This document shows positions 1 through 6,466 of a stretch of 8,402 nucleotides of DNA, in pieces; within the stretch, counting starts at the first letter, position 1, and the number at the start of each line of letters is the position of its first letter. The notes below the pieces were generated by a model, which saw nothing but the letters and a program-made list of their open reading frames with translations, searched no databases and was not told the DNA's origin. A program made the translations under genes and the position numbers. The DNA comes from Clostridiales bacterium. GTDB lineage: Bacteria > Bacillota > Clostridia > Christensenellales > CAG-138. The stretch spans positions 1 to 8,402 of the forward strand of contig WRCT01000071.1 in assembly GCA_009783775.1 (NCBI GenBank). The letters run 5' to 3'.

Positions 1-302
1 AGGGCAAATGCCATGTTTTTATACACCGTCATATGCGGATAAAGGGCATAGCTCTGGAACACCATGGCTATGTCGCGGTCTTTCGGCGGCACGTCGTTGA
101 CCAGGCGGTCGCCGATGTAAAGCTCGCCGGAGGAGATTTCCTCCAGCCCCGCGACCATGCGCAGGGTGGTGGACTTGCCGCAGCCGCTCGGGCCGACCAG
201 CACGATGAATTCCTTGTCCGCGATGTCGAGCGAAAACTCCTGCACCGCGACAACGCCGCCGTCATAGACCTTCTTGATGTTTTTGAGTGATACGGTTGCC
301 AT
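1..302 (-). CDS. ABC transporter ATP-binding protein, MsmX/UgpC/MalK type (N-terminal part, runs off the window)
   Basis: The ATP-hydrolysing subunit of a carbohydrate importer, acting on the cytoplasmic face of the membrane. Reading leftward from the ATG at 302-300 gives 100 codons opening MATVSLKNIKKVYDGG. The Walker A motif GPSGCGKST is at residues 37-45 and the Q-loop glutamine (VFQSYALYPHMTV) at residue 83; signature, Walker B and the C-terminal regulatory domain lie beyond position 1. This N-terminus is characteristic of the multi-sugar ATPases MsmX, MsmK and UgpC, usually about 365 residues. The start is firm, because an in-frame stop lies ten codons upstream and no other start codon lies between. 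No Shine-Dalgarno is well placed: a GGAGG at 330-326 is over 20 nt away. It is divergent from the binding-protein gene and very likely energises the permeases encoded at 2600-4968, though such ATPases often serve several importers. Confidence 0.95.
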   Translation of the reverse strand, partial: MATVSLKNIKKVYDGGVVAVQEFSLDIADKEFIVLVGPSGCGKSTTLRMVAGLEEISSGELYIGDRLVNDVPPKDRDIAMVFQSYALYPHMTVYKNMAFA

Positions 303-351
303 AAGCTCTGGCCGCGAGCGGTTCGCCTCCGCTTACCACCCTTGCCGCATA

Positions 352-459
352 CCGTAAAGATATGAGGCTTTACGGCAGGTCTCCACACTGCCGCACCGCC
401 GGCCGGCGGATAGATAACCCTCCTTTTTGATGATCGCGGCGATCAACATCGAACGATGT
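352..459 (-). promoter_or_regulatory. Palindrome-rich 5' leader of the ATPase gene
   Basis: Between the minus-strand promoter and the ATPase start lie four perfect inverted repeats: ACATCG/CGATGT (446-459, 2-nt spacer), TGATCG/CGATCA (431-445, 3-nt spacer), the 14-bp palindrome CCGCCGGCCGGCGG (396-409), and CCGTAAAG/CTTTACGG (352-375, 8-nt spacer). The first, about 30 nt after the predicted start point, is placed where a repressor operator could act; the others could be RNA hairpins. A purine-rich AGGAGGG on the minus strand at 425-418 has no ATG at a useful distance. I do not recognise a known riboswitch or operator here. Confidence 0.4.
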
Positions 460-492
460 GTGGGGTTTTCACCGCGTCATTTATTTGAAAGA

Positions 493-522
493 ATTGTAAC
501 ATAGGGGTAAGGGTTGTGTCAA
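493..522 (-). promoter_or_regulatory. Sigma70-type promoter for the ATPase gene
   Basis: On the minus strand TTGACA (522-517) and TACAAT (498-493) are separated by 18 nt. Transcription would start near 486, giving a leader of roughly 185 nt before the ATG at 302. The boxes are near consensus; the assignment is inference from sequence only. Confidence 0.6.
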
Positions 523-535
523 ACGAAAAAACGAA

Positions 536-721
536 GAGTGGAGAGTGAAGTGTTGAGAGTTGAGTGAAGGACGGGCGACCGCAGGTCGCCCCTGCGATTG
601 TATTTTTTGCGTTAGTGAGGGGCAAGGGCTTAAGCAATTTGTTTTAATCAATTAAAACTGCTAAAACTGCGTCAGCAGTTTTTTCATCCGCTCCACTCCC
701 AACACTCCACTCTCAACTCTC
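536..721. repeat. Inverted-repeat element 1, with GAGAGTTGAG-type arms
   Basis: The left arm 538-564 and right arm 691-717 are imperfect inverted repeats (23 of 27 positions complementary). Each arm is built of short words such as GAGAGTTGAG and GAGTGGAG; the left arm contains no C. Inside are a hairpin with stem GGGCGACC/GGTCGCCC (573-591) and a second, AAAACTGC/GCAGTTTT (663-682), ending 8 nt before the right arm. The element fills the space between the -35 boxes of the two divergent promoters. It contains no credible gene and looks like a non-coding dispersed repeat. Confidence 0.7.
663..684 (+). terminator. Short hairpin with T-tract inside element 1
   Basis: Stem AAAACTGC/GCAGTTTT (663-670, 675-682) with loop GTCA, followed by six T in total (679-684). 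It resembles a small intrinsic terminator and could shield the downstream promoter from read-through. The stem is short and A/T-rich at its base, so efficiency is doubtful. Confidence 0.35.
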
Positions 722-735
722 AAAAAAAACTATGG

Positions 736-764
736 TTGACATTTGCCGCGCAATTCTGTATTAT
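736..764 (+). promoter_or_regulatory. Sigma70-type promoter for the binding-protein gene
   Basis: TTGACA (736-741), a 17-nt spacer, then TATTAT (759-764). Start would be near 771, leaving a leader of about 78 nt before the ATG at 849. This is a near-consensus promoter and probably drives the binding protein and the genes behind it. Confidence 0.7.
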
Positions 765-785
765 GTATGCGAAGGTGGCAGTTTG

Positions 786-801
786 TGAGGGTATGCCCTC
801 A
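786..801 (+). promoter_or_regulatory. Inverted repeat just downstream of the promoter
   Basis: TGAGGG (786-791), spacer TATG, CCCTCA (796-801): a perfect 6-bp inverted repeat about 15 nt after the predicted start point. It could be an operator half-site pair or an mRNA hairpin. It lacks the central CG typical of LacI-family operators. Confidence 0.3.
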
Positions 802-848
802 GATTGTCGTCATTTATGTAACCAAAAAAAATAGGAGGAAAAAGAAAG

Positions 849-2138
849 ATGAAAAAAATCCTTGCACTGGCACTGGTGCTGGCCCTCGTGTTCGCACTGG
901 CAGCCTGCCCGAAAGTGGAACCCGAAGTGGACGTACCCGAAGTGGACATCCCCGAAGTGGACATCCCCGAAGTTCCCGAAGTGGATCCCTCTGACCTGAC
1001 CGCAATTGACTGGGGCGATGGCGCACCCGTCGTATTGAAGGTTTGGGGTTCTCAGGAAGACCAGGATATGCTGGCTGAGATGGCTGCCGATTTTGCCGCC
1101 ACCTATGCCGCGACCACCTGGGACATCTCCTTTGGCGTAGTCGGCGAGCCCGATGCCAAGGCCCGTTTCCTGGAAGACCCGGCGGCAGCTGCCGACGTGT
1201 TTGCCTTCCCGAACGACCAGCTGCGTGACCTCGTCGCCGCCGGCGCGCTCTATGAGCTGTCCGGTATCTTCAAGGCTGCGGCCGTGGCCGACAATGGCGC
1301 CGGCTCCGTGGGCTCCGCGACATTGAACGACGCGCTCTATGCCTTCCCGATGACGGCCGACAACGGCTACTTCCTGTACTATGACTCCAGCGTCCTGTCC
1401 GCTGACGATGTCAAGACCCTCGACGGTATGCTGGCCGCTGCGGACGCCGCGGGCAAGAAGGTCTTTATGAACGTCTCCAACGGCTGGTACATCGCTTCGT
1501 TCTTCCTGGGCGCCGGCGGCACCCTGGATATTGACGCGGACGGCAACCAGATCTGTGACTTCAACGTCCCGCCCGCCAGCGCGGTAGGCCAGACGATTTG
1601 GGATTTCACAGGCCACGCTGCTTACCTGAACGGTGACGACGCGGTCCTGACCGGCGGCTTTGCCGACAGATCCATCGTCGCTGGCGTGTCCGGCGTGTGG
1701 AACGCGGACTCCATCTCCGGCTCTCTGGGTGACGCTTATGCCGCCACCAAGCTGCCGACCATGACCCTTGACGGCGCGCAGGTGCAGATGAGCTCCTTCG
1801 GCGGTTTCAAGCTGATCGGCGTGAACAGCGGCACGGCCAACCCCGACGCCGCCATGCTGCTGGCCATGTGGCTGACCAACGAGGCCAACCAGGTCAAGCG
1901 TTTTGAAGTACGCGGCGCAGGCCCGTCCAACGTAGCCGCCGCCGCCAATGACGCGGTGCTGGCGAACATCGCGCTCGCCGCGCTGGCCGCGCAGGGCGCA
2001 TATGCCACCTCGCAGAACAACGTGCTGGGCAACTACTGGGGCCCCGCCGAGGCCTTCGGCGTAGCGATGGTATCGAGAGACACCACGCCCATCCAGGAGC
2101 TGCTTGACGCGATGGTCGCACAGATCGTCGCCTCGTAA
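849..2138 (+). CDS. Extracellular sugar-binding lipoprotein of an ABC importer (maltodextrin-type)
   Basis: The protein captures the sugar outside the membrane and delivers it to the permease pair. Of 429 residues, 1-20 form a lipoprotein signal: MKKILALA, a hydrophobic stretch, and lipobox LAAC with the lipidated Cys at 20. Residues 21-47 are an unusual PEVD-repeat linker, followed by a typical cluster-1 solute-binding fold beginning near LKVWGSQED (63-71), with an FPMTADNGYFLYY segment resembling maltose/maltodextrin binding proteins such as MdxE. Ribosome binding site AGGAGG (833-838) lies 10 nt before the ATG. Length is slightly above E. coli MalE (396) because of the linker. The gene has its own promoter and a strong hairpin after it, which fits the usual excess of binding protein over permease. 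The exact sugar cannot be read from sequence; the protein is strikingly alanine-rich. Confidence 0.9.
   Translation: MKKILALALVLALVFALAACPKVEPEVDVPEVDIPEVDIPEVPEVDPSDLTAIDWGDGAPVVLKVWGSQEDQDMLAEMAADFAATYAATTWDISFGVVGEPDAKARFLEDPAAAADVFAFPNDQLRDLVAAGALYELSGIFKAAAVADNGAGSVGSATLNDALYAFPMTADNGYFLYYDSSVLSADDVKTLDGMLAAADAAGKKVFMNVSNGWYIASFFLGAGGTLDIDADGNQICDFNVPPASAVGQTIWDFTGHAAYLNGDDAVLTGGFADRSIVAGVSGVWNADSISGSLGDAYAATKLPTMTLDGAQVQMSSFGGFKLIGVNSGTANPDAAMLLAMWLTNEANQVKRFEVRGAGPSNVAAAANDAVLANIALAALAAQGAYATSQNNVLGNYWGPAEAFGVAMVSRDTTPIQELLDAMVAQIVAS
909..986 (+). repeat. 15-bp tandem repeat encoding a PEVD(I/V) linker
   Basis: Near-exact copies of CCCGAAGTGGACATC at 921-935, 936-950 and 951-965, followed by shortened copies at 966-974 and 975-986 and preceded by a degenerate one. 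Because the period is a multiple of three, copy-number change keeps the frame. It encodes residues 21-46, an acidic proline-spaced tether between the lipidated cysteine and the binding domain. Confidence 0.85.
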
Positions 2139-2154
2139 ATAACCGTTTGTCCAT

Positions 2155-2186
2155 CGGGCGGGGGGTCAAACCCCCGCCCGAAGTTT
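2155..2186 (+). terminator. Strong hairpin after the binding-protein gene
   Basis: CGGGCGGGGG pairs with the complementary run ending at 2180 (10 bp, 6-nt loop), starting 17 nt after the stop codon and followed by AAGTTTATTA, a weak T-tract. In binding-protein/permease operons such hairpins protect the upstream mRNA and partly terminate, giving more binding protein than permease. Confidence 0.6.
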
Positions 2187-2202
2187 ATTATCGGCACAAG
2201 CC

Positions 2203-2321
2203 GTCATTGGAACCCCTGATTAAATCGTTCGCCGGGTAGGTTGGCTATCAGAATGGTCCCAACATAGAAGCTTTTGGCAGACCGACTATTCCACCTCACG
2301 GTTTAATCAGTGGGCCCCATT
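2203..2321 (+). repeat. 119-bp dispersed element, copy A
   Basis: Matches the reverse complement of 8254-8372 at 111 of 119 positions with no gaps. Its ends are inverted repeats: CTGATTAAATCGT (2216-2228) against ACGGTTTAATCAG (2298-2310), with further pairing of flanking GG..CCC and GGG..CC. It carries no open frame. Likely a MITE-like or structured-RNA repeat; I do not recognise its family. Confidence 0.8.
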
Positions 2322-2376
2322 GCGGATACAATTTGTCATTGCGGCTTTCGGACCGCTTTATGAGACAACGCACAGC

Positions 2377-2535
2377 GTCATTGCGAGGAGAGCGAAAGCT
2401 CTACATAACGGGACTGCCCGACGAAGCAATCCAGTCTCCCACCCCACATGGCGTTGCAAAGATGTTTCTACGATAACTGGATTGCTTCGTCGAGATTCCA
2501 CCGACGCACGGAACTTTGGCACTCCTCGCAATGAC
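2377..2535. repeat. Nested inverted repeat of the GTCATTGCGAGG type
   Basis: Outer arms GTCATTGCGAGGAG (2377-2390) and its perfect complement (2522-2535); inner arms CGACGAAGCAATCCAGT (2419-2435) and its perfect complement (2476-2492). Elements with these words are, to my knowledge, dispersed in many unrelated bacterial genomes. Together with the hairpin at 2155 and copy A, it accounts for most of the 461-bp gap between the binding-protein and permease genes. A lone GTCATTGCGG at 2335-2344 may be a fragment of another copy. Confidence 0.8.
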
Positions 2536-2599
2536 ATTATAGGAGAAATGACCGGCGGACCGGCCTACTGCTTTTTGGCAACAAAGGGAGGGATGGGAC

Positions 2600-4096
2600 T
2601 TGGATCATAATTTTTTCACGATGAACTGGTTTCAAAAGTTCATTTACAATCTCTTGCAATTTTTCATACTGCTGCCGGGACGCCTGTGGAAGGGCATAAG
2701 AGCCTTGGGGAACGGCATTGTCCGGCTGGTAAAGGGAATCGGTAATTTCTTTGCCGGCCTGTGGCAAATGTTTTGGGACGGAGATGTCTTCGTCAAGCTC
2801 TCCTATCTTATCATGGGTTTCGGCTGCATCGTGCGCAAGCAGGTGCTCAAGGGCATTCTGTTTTTGGGCCTGCAGGGCGGGATTATTTATTTCGTTCAGA
2901 GTTTCGGCTGGCACTATCTGCGCGAGATCGGCACATTAGGCACCGCCGAGCGTGAGATCATCGGCTACAGCCCTTTGGGCACGCCGCTTTACAGCCCGCC
3001 GGACAACTCCATGCTGATCCTGCTCTACGGCGTGATGACCATGCTGGTCATCGGCGTGCTGCTGGCGATTTGGGTTGCGAGTATCAAGGCGTCCTACAAG
3101 GCCTGTGAGAACCACCGCGCGAACCGCAAAAACACGACCGCGCTGGAGGATATTCGCGGGCTGCTGGACGAAAAATACCAGGCCACGCTGCTCTCAGGGC
3201 CCATGCTGCTGGCGTCGGCGTTTGTGATTTTGCCCTTGATCTTCATGATTCTGATCGCGTTTACGAACTTCGATAAGAATCATCAGCCGCCGGGCAACCT
3301 CTTTACCTGGGTGGGCTTTCAGAACTTCCAGGACGTGCTGGGCAACAATCCCCTAAAGGCAAAGACCTTCAGCTACCTGCTGGGCTGGAACATCACCTGG
3401 GCGATCTTCGCCACCTTCTCCAACTATCTGCTGGGTATGCTGCTGGCGATTCTCATCAACAAAAAGGGAATCAAGCTCAAGAAACTGTGGCGCACCATCT
3501 TCGTCGTCACCATCGCGGTGCCGCAGTTTGTGTCCCTGCTGATCATGCGCAATATCTTTTATGATCAGGGCCAGGGCGGGCCGGTGAATATTCTGCTCAC
3601 GCAATACTTCGGCATGGACATGGTGCGGTTCTGGTCCGACGGGCCGTTGGCGCGCATTATGGTCATCATCGTCAATATGTGGGTGGGCATTCCCTATTCC
3701 ATGCTGATATGCAGCGGCATTTTGATGAACATTCCCGCCGATCTGTACGAGTCGGCGCGTATCGACGGCGCGAGCCCGCTCAAGACCTTTACGCGGATCA
3801 CGCTGCCCTATATGCTCTTTATCACCACGCCCTATCTGATCACGCAGTTCGTGGGCAATTTCAATAACTTTAACGTCATATATCTATTGACGCAGGGTAA
3901 TCCGAAATCAGTATTCTTATACCAGGCGGGCGAGACGGACCTGCTCGTCACCTGGTTATACAAGCTGACGGTCGACTTCGCGGACTACAACCTGGCCTCC
4001 GTTATCGGTATTTTCGTGTTCATCATATCGGCCGTGTTGTCCCTGATCGTGTATAACTCATCGTCTTCGATGAAGAATGAGGAGGCGTTCCAATGA
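2600..4096 (+). CDS. Carbohydrate ABC transporter permease, MalF type
   Basis: One of two membrane subunits forming the sugar channel. I use the TTG start at 2600: AGGGAGG (2585-2591) sits 8 nt upstream, whereas the in-frame ATG at 2621 has no ribosome binding site at a usable distance. The 498-residue protein has an N-terminal extension of about 190 residues with several hydrophobic segments, then the core permease domain starting near LLSGPMLLASAFVILPLIF. The EAA loop that docks on the ATPase is at about residues 384-403 (ESARIDGASPLKTFTRITLP), with the conserved Gly at 390. Length is close to E. coli MalF (514) and longer than MdxF. It overlaps the MalG-type gene by 4 bp (ATGA), indicating translational coupling. 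The family assignment is secure; the substrate is inferred from the binding protein. Confidence 0.92.
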   Translation: MDHNFFTMNWFQKFIYNLLQFFILLPGRLWKGIRALGNGIVRLVKGIGNFFAGLWQMFWDGDVFVKLSYLIMGFGCIVRKQVLKGILFLGLQGGIIYFVQSFGWHYLREIGTLGTAEREIIGYSPLGTPLYSPPDNSMLILLYGVMTMLVIGVLLAIWVASIKASYKACENHRANRKNTTALEDIRGLLDEKYQATLLSGPMLLASAFVILPLIFMILIAFTNFDKNHQPPGNLFTWVGFQNFQDVLGNNPLKAKTFSYLLGWNITWAIFATFSNYLLGMLLAILINKKGIKLKKLWRTIFVVTIAVPQFVSLLIMRNIFYDQGQGGPVNILLTQYFGMDMVRFWSDGPLARIMVIIVNMWVGIPYSMLICSGILMNIPADLYESARIDGASPLKTFTRITLPYMLFITTPYLITQFVGNFNNFNVIYLLTQGNPKSVFLYQAGETDLLVTWLYKLTVDFADYNLASVIGIFVFIISAVLSLIVYNSSSSMKNEEAFQ

Positions 4097-4968
4097 TTAA
4101 GAGCATGAAAGCGCGTTCGCGTATCGCCAATACCGTCATCTATGTCTTCCTCAGCGTGCTGGGCGTCATTTGGCTGCTGCCCATCGCGTGGCTGCTGCTG
4201 CGCTCCTTCCAGGAGACGCCGCAGGTCCTGGGCAATCCCGTCGCGTGGATCAACACGATCCTGCCCGAGAGCTATTCCTTCCGCAACTTCACACGGCTCT
4301 TTACCGAGACGGGGCAGTTCAACTACCCGCAGTGGTATCTCAACACCTTTGTGGTCGCCATCTTCACCTGCCTGCTGGCCACGTCCCTGGTGCTGATGCT
4401 CTCCTACACCTTCTCGCGCCTGCGCTTTAAGGCGCGCAAGGGGTTCATGAACGTGGGCCTGATCCTCACGATGTTCCCGGGCTTTATGACCATGATCGCG
4501 GTCTATCACATTCTCAAGGCCTTCGGCATGGAGCAGTCGCACGTATCACTCGTATTGGTCTATTCCACGACCGCCATGCTGGCGCAGTATATCCTGGCCA
4601 AGGGCTTTTTCGACACGATCCCGCGCGGCATGGACGAGGCCGCCATGCTGGACGGAGCGACGAAGAACCAGGTCTTTTGGAAGATCACCCTGCCCATGTC
4701 CAAACCGATCGTCATCTATACCGCGCTGATCTCCTTCATGGCGCCCTGGGTGGACTTTATCTTCGCCGCCATCATCATGCGCGACAACTACGACAAATAC
4801 ACGCTGGCGGTCGGTCTGTTCCGTATGCTCGAGCGCGAGTATATCTCCACCTGGTTCACGCGGTTCTGCGCGGGCGCGGTGCTGGTGGCGATCCCGATCA
4901 CGATCCTGTTCGTCATCTCACAACGCTATTATGTCGAGGGCATTACGGGCGGCTCGACGAAGGGATAA
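4093..4968 (+). CDS. Carbohydrate ABC transporter permease, MalG type
   Basis: The partner membrane subunit of the MalF-type permease. It has 291 residues, close to E. coli MalG (296), with about six membrane segments starting with the stretch VIYVFLSVLGVIWLLPIAWL near residue 15. The EAA loop is at about 182-201 (EAAMLDGATKNQVFWKITLP), including the conserved Gly at 188. The C-terminal end EGITGGSTKG resembles the MalG C-terminal tail known in E. coli to reach into the ATPase dimer. Ribosome binding site GAGGAGG (4079-4085) lies 7 nt before the ATG, inside the end of the upstream gene, which it overlaps by 4 bp. An inverted repeat begins 10 nt after the stop and probably marks an mRNA boundary. 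Confidence 0.93.
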   Translation: MIKSMKARSRIANTVIYVFLSVLGVIWLLPIAWLLLRSFQETPQVLGNPVAWINTILPESYSFRNFTRLFTETGQFNYPQWYLNTFVVAIFTCLLATSLVLMLSYTFSRLRFKARKGFMNVGLILTMFPGFMTMIAVYHILKAFGMEQSHVSLVLVYSTTAMLAQYILAKGFFDTIPRGMDEAAMLDGATKNQVFWKITLPMSKPIVIYTALISFMAPWVDFIFAAIIMRDNYDKYTLAVGLFRMLEREYISTWFTRFCAGAVLVAIPITILFVISQRYYVEGITGGSTKG

Positions 4969-4978
4969 CTCAATTATA

Positions 4979-5061
4979 TTAACCACGAACCACACGAACC
5001 ACACGAAGATCGCTCACGCGGGTTTTACTCCTTTTGTGTGGTTCGTGTGGTTCGTGGTTAA
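4979..5061. repeat. Inverted-repeat element 2, with ACCACACGA arms
   Basis: Left arm 4979-5007 and right arm 5033-5061 are complementary at 28 of 29 positions and enclose 25 nt. Each arm is itself tandem (AACCACGAACCACACG...). As RNA it would form a very stable 29-bp stem directly after the MalG-type gene. The loop contains a copy of the CGCTCACGCGG word (5011-5021). Similar ACCACGAA words occur in dispersed repeats of other bacteria. Confidence 0.85.
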
Positions 5062-5083
5062 AAAAGAAATACCGCGTGAGCGG
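5011..5083. repeat. Two copies of the word CGCTCACGCGG, in opposite orientation
   Basis: CGCTCACGCGG at 5011-5021 on the plus strand and on the minus strand at 5082-5072 (read as CCGCGTGAGCG on plus). Further copies lie at 8228 and 8390. Function unknown. Confidence 0.6.
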
Positions 5084-5126
5084 ACAACCCACCCTTTCGC
5101 GGTGAATAAGAAACGGAGGAATAAAT

Positions 5127-5450
5127 ATGACCAGACAGGAAATTATCAACGAGTTGCGGGAAAAGACCGCAGGCTTTGACGCGGCCAGTTACAATGGGTT
5201 TTTGGCCCTGCAGGTGACGCTGCGCGATTTGGGCGAGCCGCTCTATATCGAGATCAAGGACGGCAAGCTGTCGATCGAGCCCTACGAGTATCATGACCGG
5301 CAGGCGAACTTGATCCTTTCTTCGGACAATTTCGTCAAGCTGATCAACAAAAAGCTGAACGCCACGCTGGCCTTTACCACGGGCAAGCTGCGCATTGAGG
5401 GCAATATCGGCAAGGCCACCGAGCTGGCGGGGCTGTTTGCGAAGGAATAA
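5127..5450 (+). CDS. SCP2 sterol-binding-domain protein
   Basis: A 107-residue protein that is essentially one SCP2 domain, a fold that binds lipids or other hydrophobic ligands in a tunnel. The supporting features are the PLYIEIKDGKLSIE strand pair (about 38-51), the LILSSDNFVKLINKKL helix region (about 62-77), and the hallmark C-terminal stretch GKLRIEGNIGKATELAGLF (about 86-104), which matches the family pattern G-K-x-x-x-G-x-x-x-x-A-x-x-L. No signal peptide or membrane segment is visible, so it is probably cytoplasmic. Ribosome binding site GGAGG (5115-5119) stands 7 nt before the ATG. It lies between sugar permeases and a lipid kinase/phosphatase pair, so a role in lipid handling is a reasonable but unproven inference. 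Its TAA stop lies inside the left arm of repeat element 3. Confidence 0.85.
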   Translation: MTRQEIINELREKTAGFDAASYNGFLALQVTLRDLGEPLYIEIKDGKLSIEPYEYHDRQANLILSSDNFVKLINKKLNATLAFTTGKLRIEGNIGKATELAGLFAKE

Positions 5451-5576
5451 GGAATAAGGAATAGGGAATAAGGAAGGTGTGCGGACGCACATTTGATGGG
5501 CGCTTGGATATAGAATAAAAAAACAGCGGAGCTGTTTTATCATAAGTTATTCACTATTCACTATTACTTATTATTT
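5442..5576. repeat. Inverted-repeat element 3, with GGAATAA arms
   Basis: Left arm 5442-5473 (period about 7: GGAATAAGGAATAAGG...) and right arm 5545-5576 (TTATTCACTATTCAC...) are complementary at 24 of 32 positions. A hairpin AAAACAGC/GCTGTTTT (5520-5538) ends 6 nt before the right arm, as in element 1. A smaller inverted repeat TGTGCG/CGCACA is at 5478-5491. The element includes the SCP2 stop codon and ends 5 nt before the lipid-kinase ATG. Confidence 0.75.
5520..5538 (+). terminator. Short hairpin inside element 3
   Basis: Stem AAAACAGC/GCTGTTTT with loop GGA, followed by ATCAT. It resembles the hairpin at 663-682 in size, sequence and following bases. As a terminator it would be weak, because the T-tract is part of the stem. 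Confidence 0.3.
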
Positions 5577-5581
5577 GAATT

Positions 5582-6466
5582 ATGAAGAAGCTCTACCTCA
5601 TCATGAACCCCCTCGCGGGGGTAAAGAAGGCCAGCCGGCACTTGACAAGGCTGTGCTGCCTGTTTGCGGAGCAGGGTTATGTCTCCACGGTCTGCATGAC
5701 GCGGCGGTCGGGCGACGGCGCGCGCTATGCCAGGGCGGCGGCGGACGCGGATCTGATCGTCTGCATCGGCGGCGACGGGACCTTAAACGAGGTGGTCGCG
5801 GGCTTGCTGGCCTCGGGCCAAAAGACGCCGATCGGTTATATCCCCGCCGGCAGTACCAATGATTTCGGCGCGAACCTGGGGCTTTCCCGCGATATCATCC
5901 GCGCGGCACGCGATATTATGGAGGGCAGTGAAAAGATCGTTGACGCGGGTTGTTTCAACGGCCGGACGTTTTGCTATGTCGCCTCCTGCGGGGTGTTTAC
6001 CCGCGCCTCATACGCCGCGCCCCAGGCCATGAAAAATACCTTCGGGCATTTGGCCTATGTGCTGGAAGGGCTGCGTGAGGTGCCGAACATCAAACCGCTG
6101 CGCTTGCGCGTGGAGACGGACGAGGCTGTGTTCGAGGACGAGTATGTGTTCTGCTCGTTTTCCAACTCGACCACGGTGGCGGGGCTGCTGACATTGGATC
6201 CCGAGCTGGTGCAGTTGGACGACGGCAAGTTTGAGCTGATGCTGATCCGCAAGCCGGAGAACGCGATCCAGCTGGGGCAGATTATTATTGCCCTGAACAG
6301 CGGGGTGTATCATACGGATTTGATCCGTTTTTGTTCGACGGCGCGCGCGGTTATTTGGGCGCCTGACCGGCCGGACTGGACGCTGGACGGGGAGTATGCA
6401 GAGGGGCAGGAGAATGTCACGCTTGGGGTGCAGCCGCAAGCGGTGAGGCTGTTGGTGAAAGAATGA
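5582..6466 (+). CDS. Lipid kinase of the DagK/YegS/BmrU family (diacylglycerol kinase catalytic domain)
   Basis: Expected to phosphorylate diacylglycerol or a related lipid with ATP at the inner membrane surface, feeding phosphatidic acid back into phospholipid synthesis. The 294-residue length matches the family (about 290-310). The N-terminal strand KKLYLIMNPLAG (2-13) is followed by the ATP-binding motif GGDGTLNEV (63-71) and the second conserved motif PAGSTNDFG (88-96), with a beta-rich C-terminal domain. The start at 5582 is required by the family's N-terminal strand, yet no Shine-Dalgarno precedes it; the AT-rich right arm of element 3 occupies that place. The stop codon overlaps the start of the PAP2-type gene by 4 bp (ATGA). 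The lipid actually used is not deducible from sequence. Confidence 0.9.
   Translation: MKKLYLIMNPLAGVKKASRHLTRLCCLFAEQGYVSTVCMTRRSGDGARYARAAADADLIVCIGGDGTLNEVVAGLLASGQKTPIGYIPAGSTNDFGANLGLSRDIIRAARDIMEGSEKIVDAGCFNGRTFCYVASCGVFTRASYAAPQAMKNTFGHLAYVLEGLREVPNIKPLRLRVETDEAVFEDEYVFCSFSNSTTVAGLLTLDPELVQLDDGKFELMLIRKPENAIQLGQIIIALNSGVYHTDLIRFCSTARAVIWAPDRPDWTLDGEYAEGQENVTLGVQPQAVRLLVKE

Noticed and set aside
443..637. Open frame of 64 codons on the minus strand
   Set aside because: It runs through the ATPase promoter and the low-complexity arm and hairpin of element 1; its sequence is what such repeats always translate to.
810..1616. Long minus-strand open frame antisense to the binding-protein gene
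   Set aside because: A shadow caused by GC-rich codon bias; the plus strand carries signal peptide, promoter, ribosome binding site and a recognised fold.
2320..2610. Open frame of 96 codons on the plus strand before the MalF-type gene
   Set aside because: It is a translation of the 119-bp element end and the GTCATTGCGAGG repeat, and overlaps the permease start; no ribosome binding site, no family resemblance.
4979..5061. Tandem words in the arms read as a CRISPR array
   Set aside because: The repeats are too short, have no unique spacers, and the two halves are inverted rather than direct.
4931..5179. Open frame of 82 codons across element 2
   Set aside because: Its NHTNHTK and FVWFVWFVV peptides are direct translations of the two inverted arms, and it overlaps two better-supported genes.
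5058..5543. Open frame of 161 codons on the minus strand over the SCP2 gene
   Set aside because: Antisense to a clear SCP2 domain with a good ribosome binding site; its beginning is repeat element 3.
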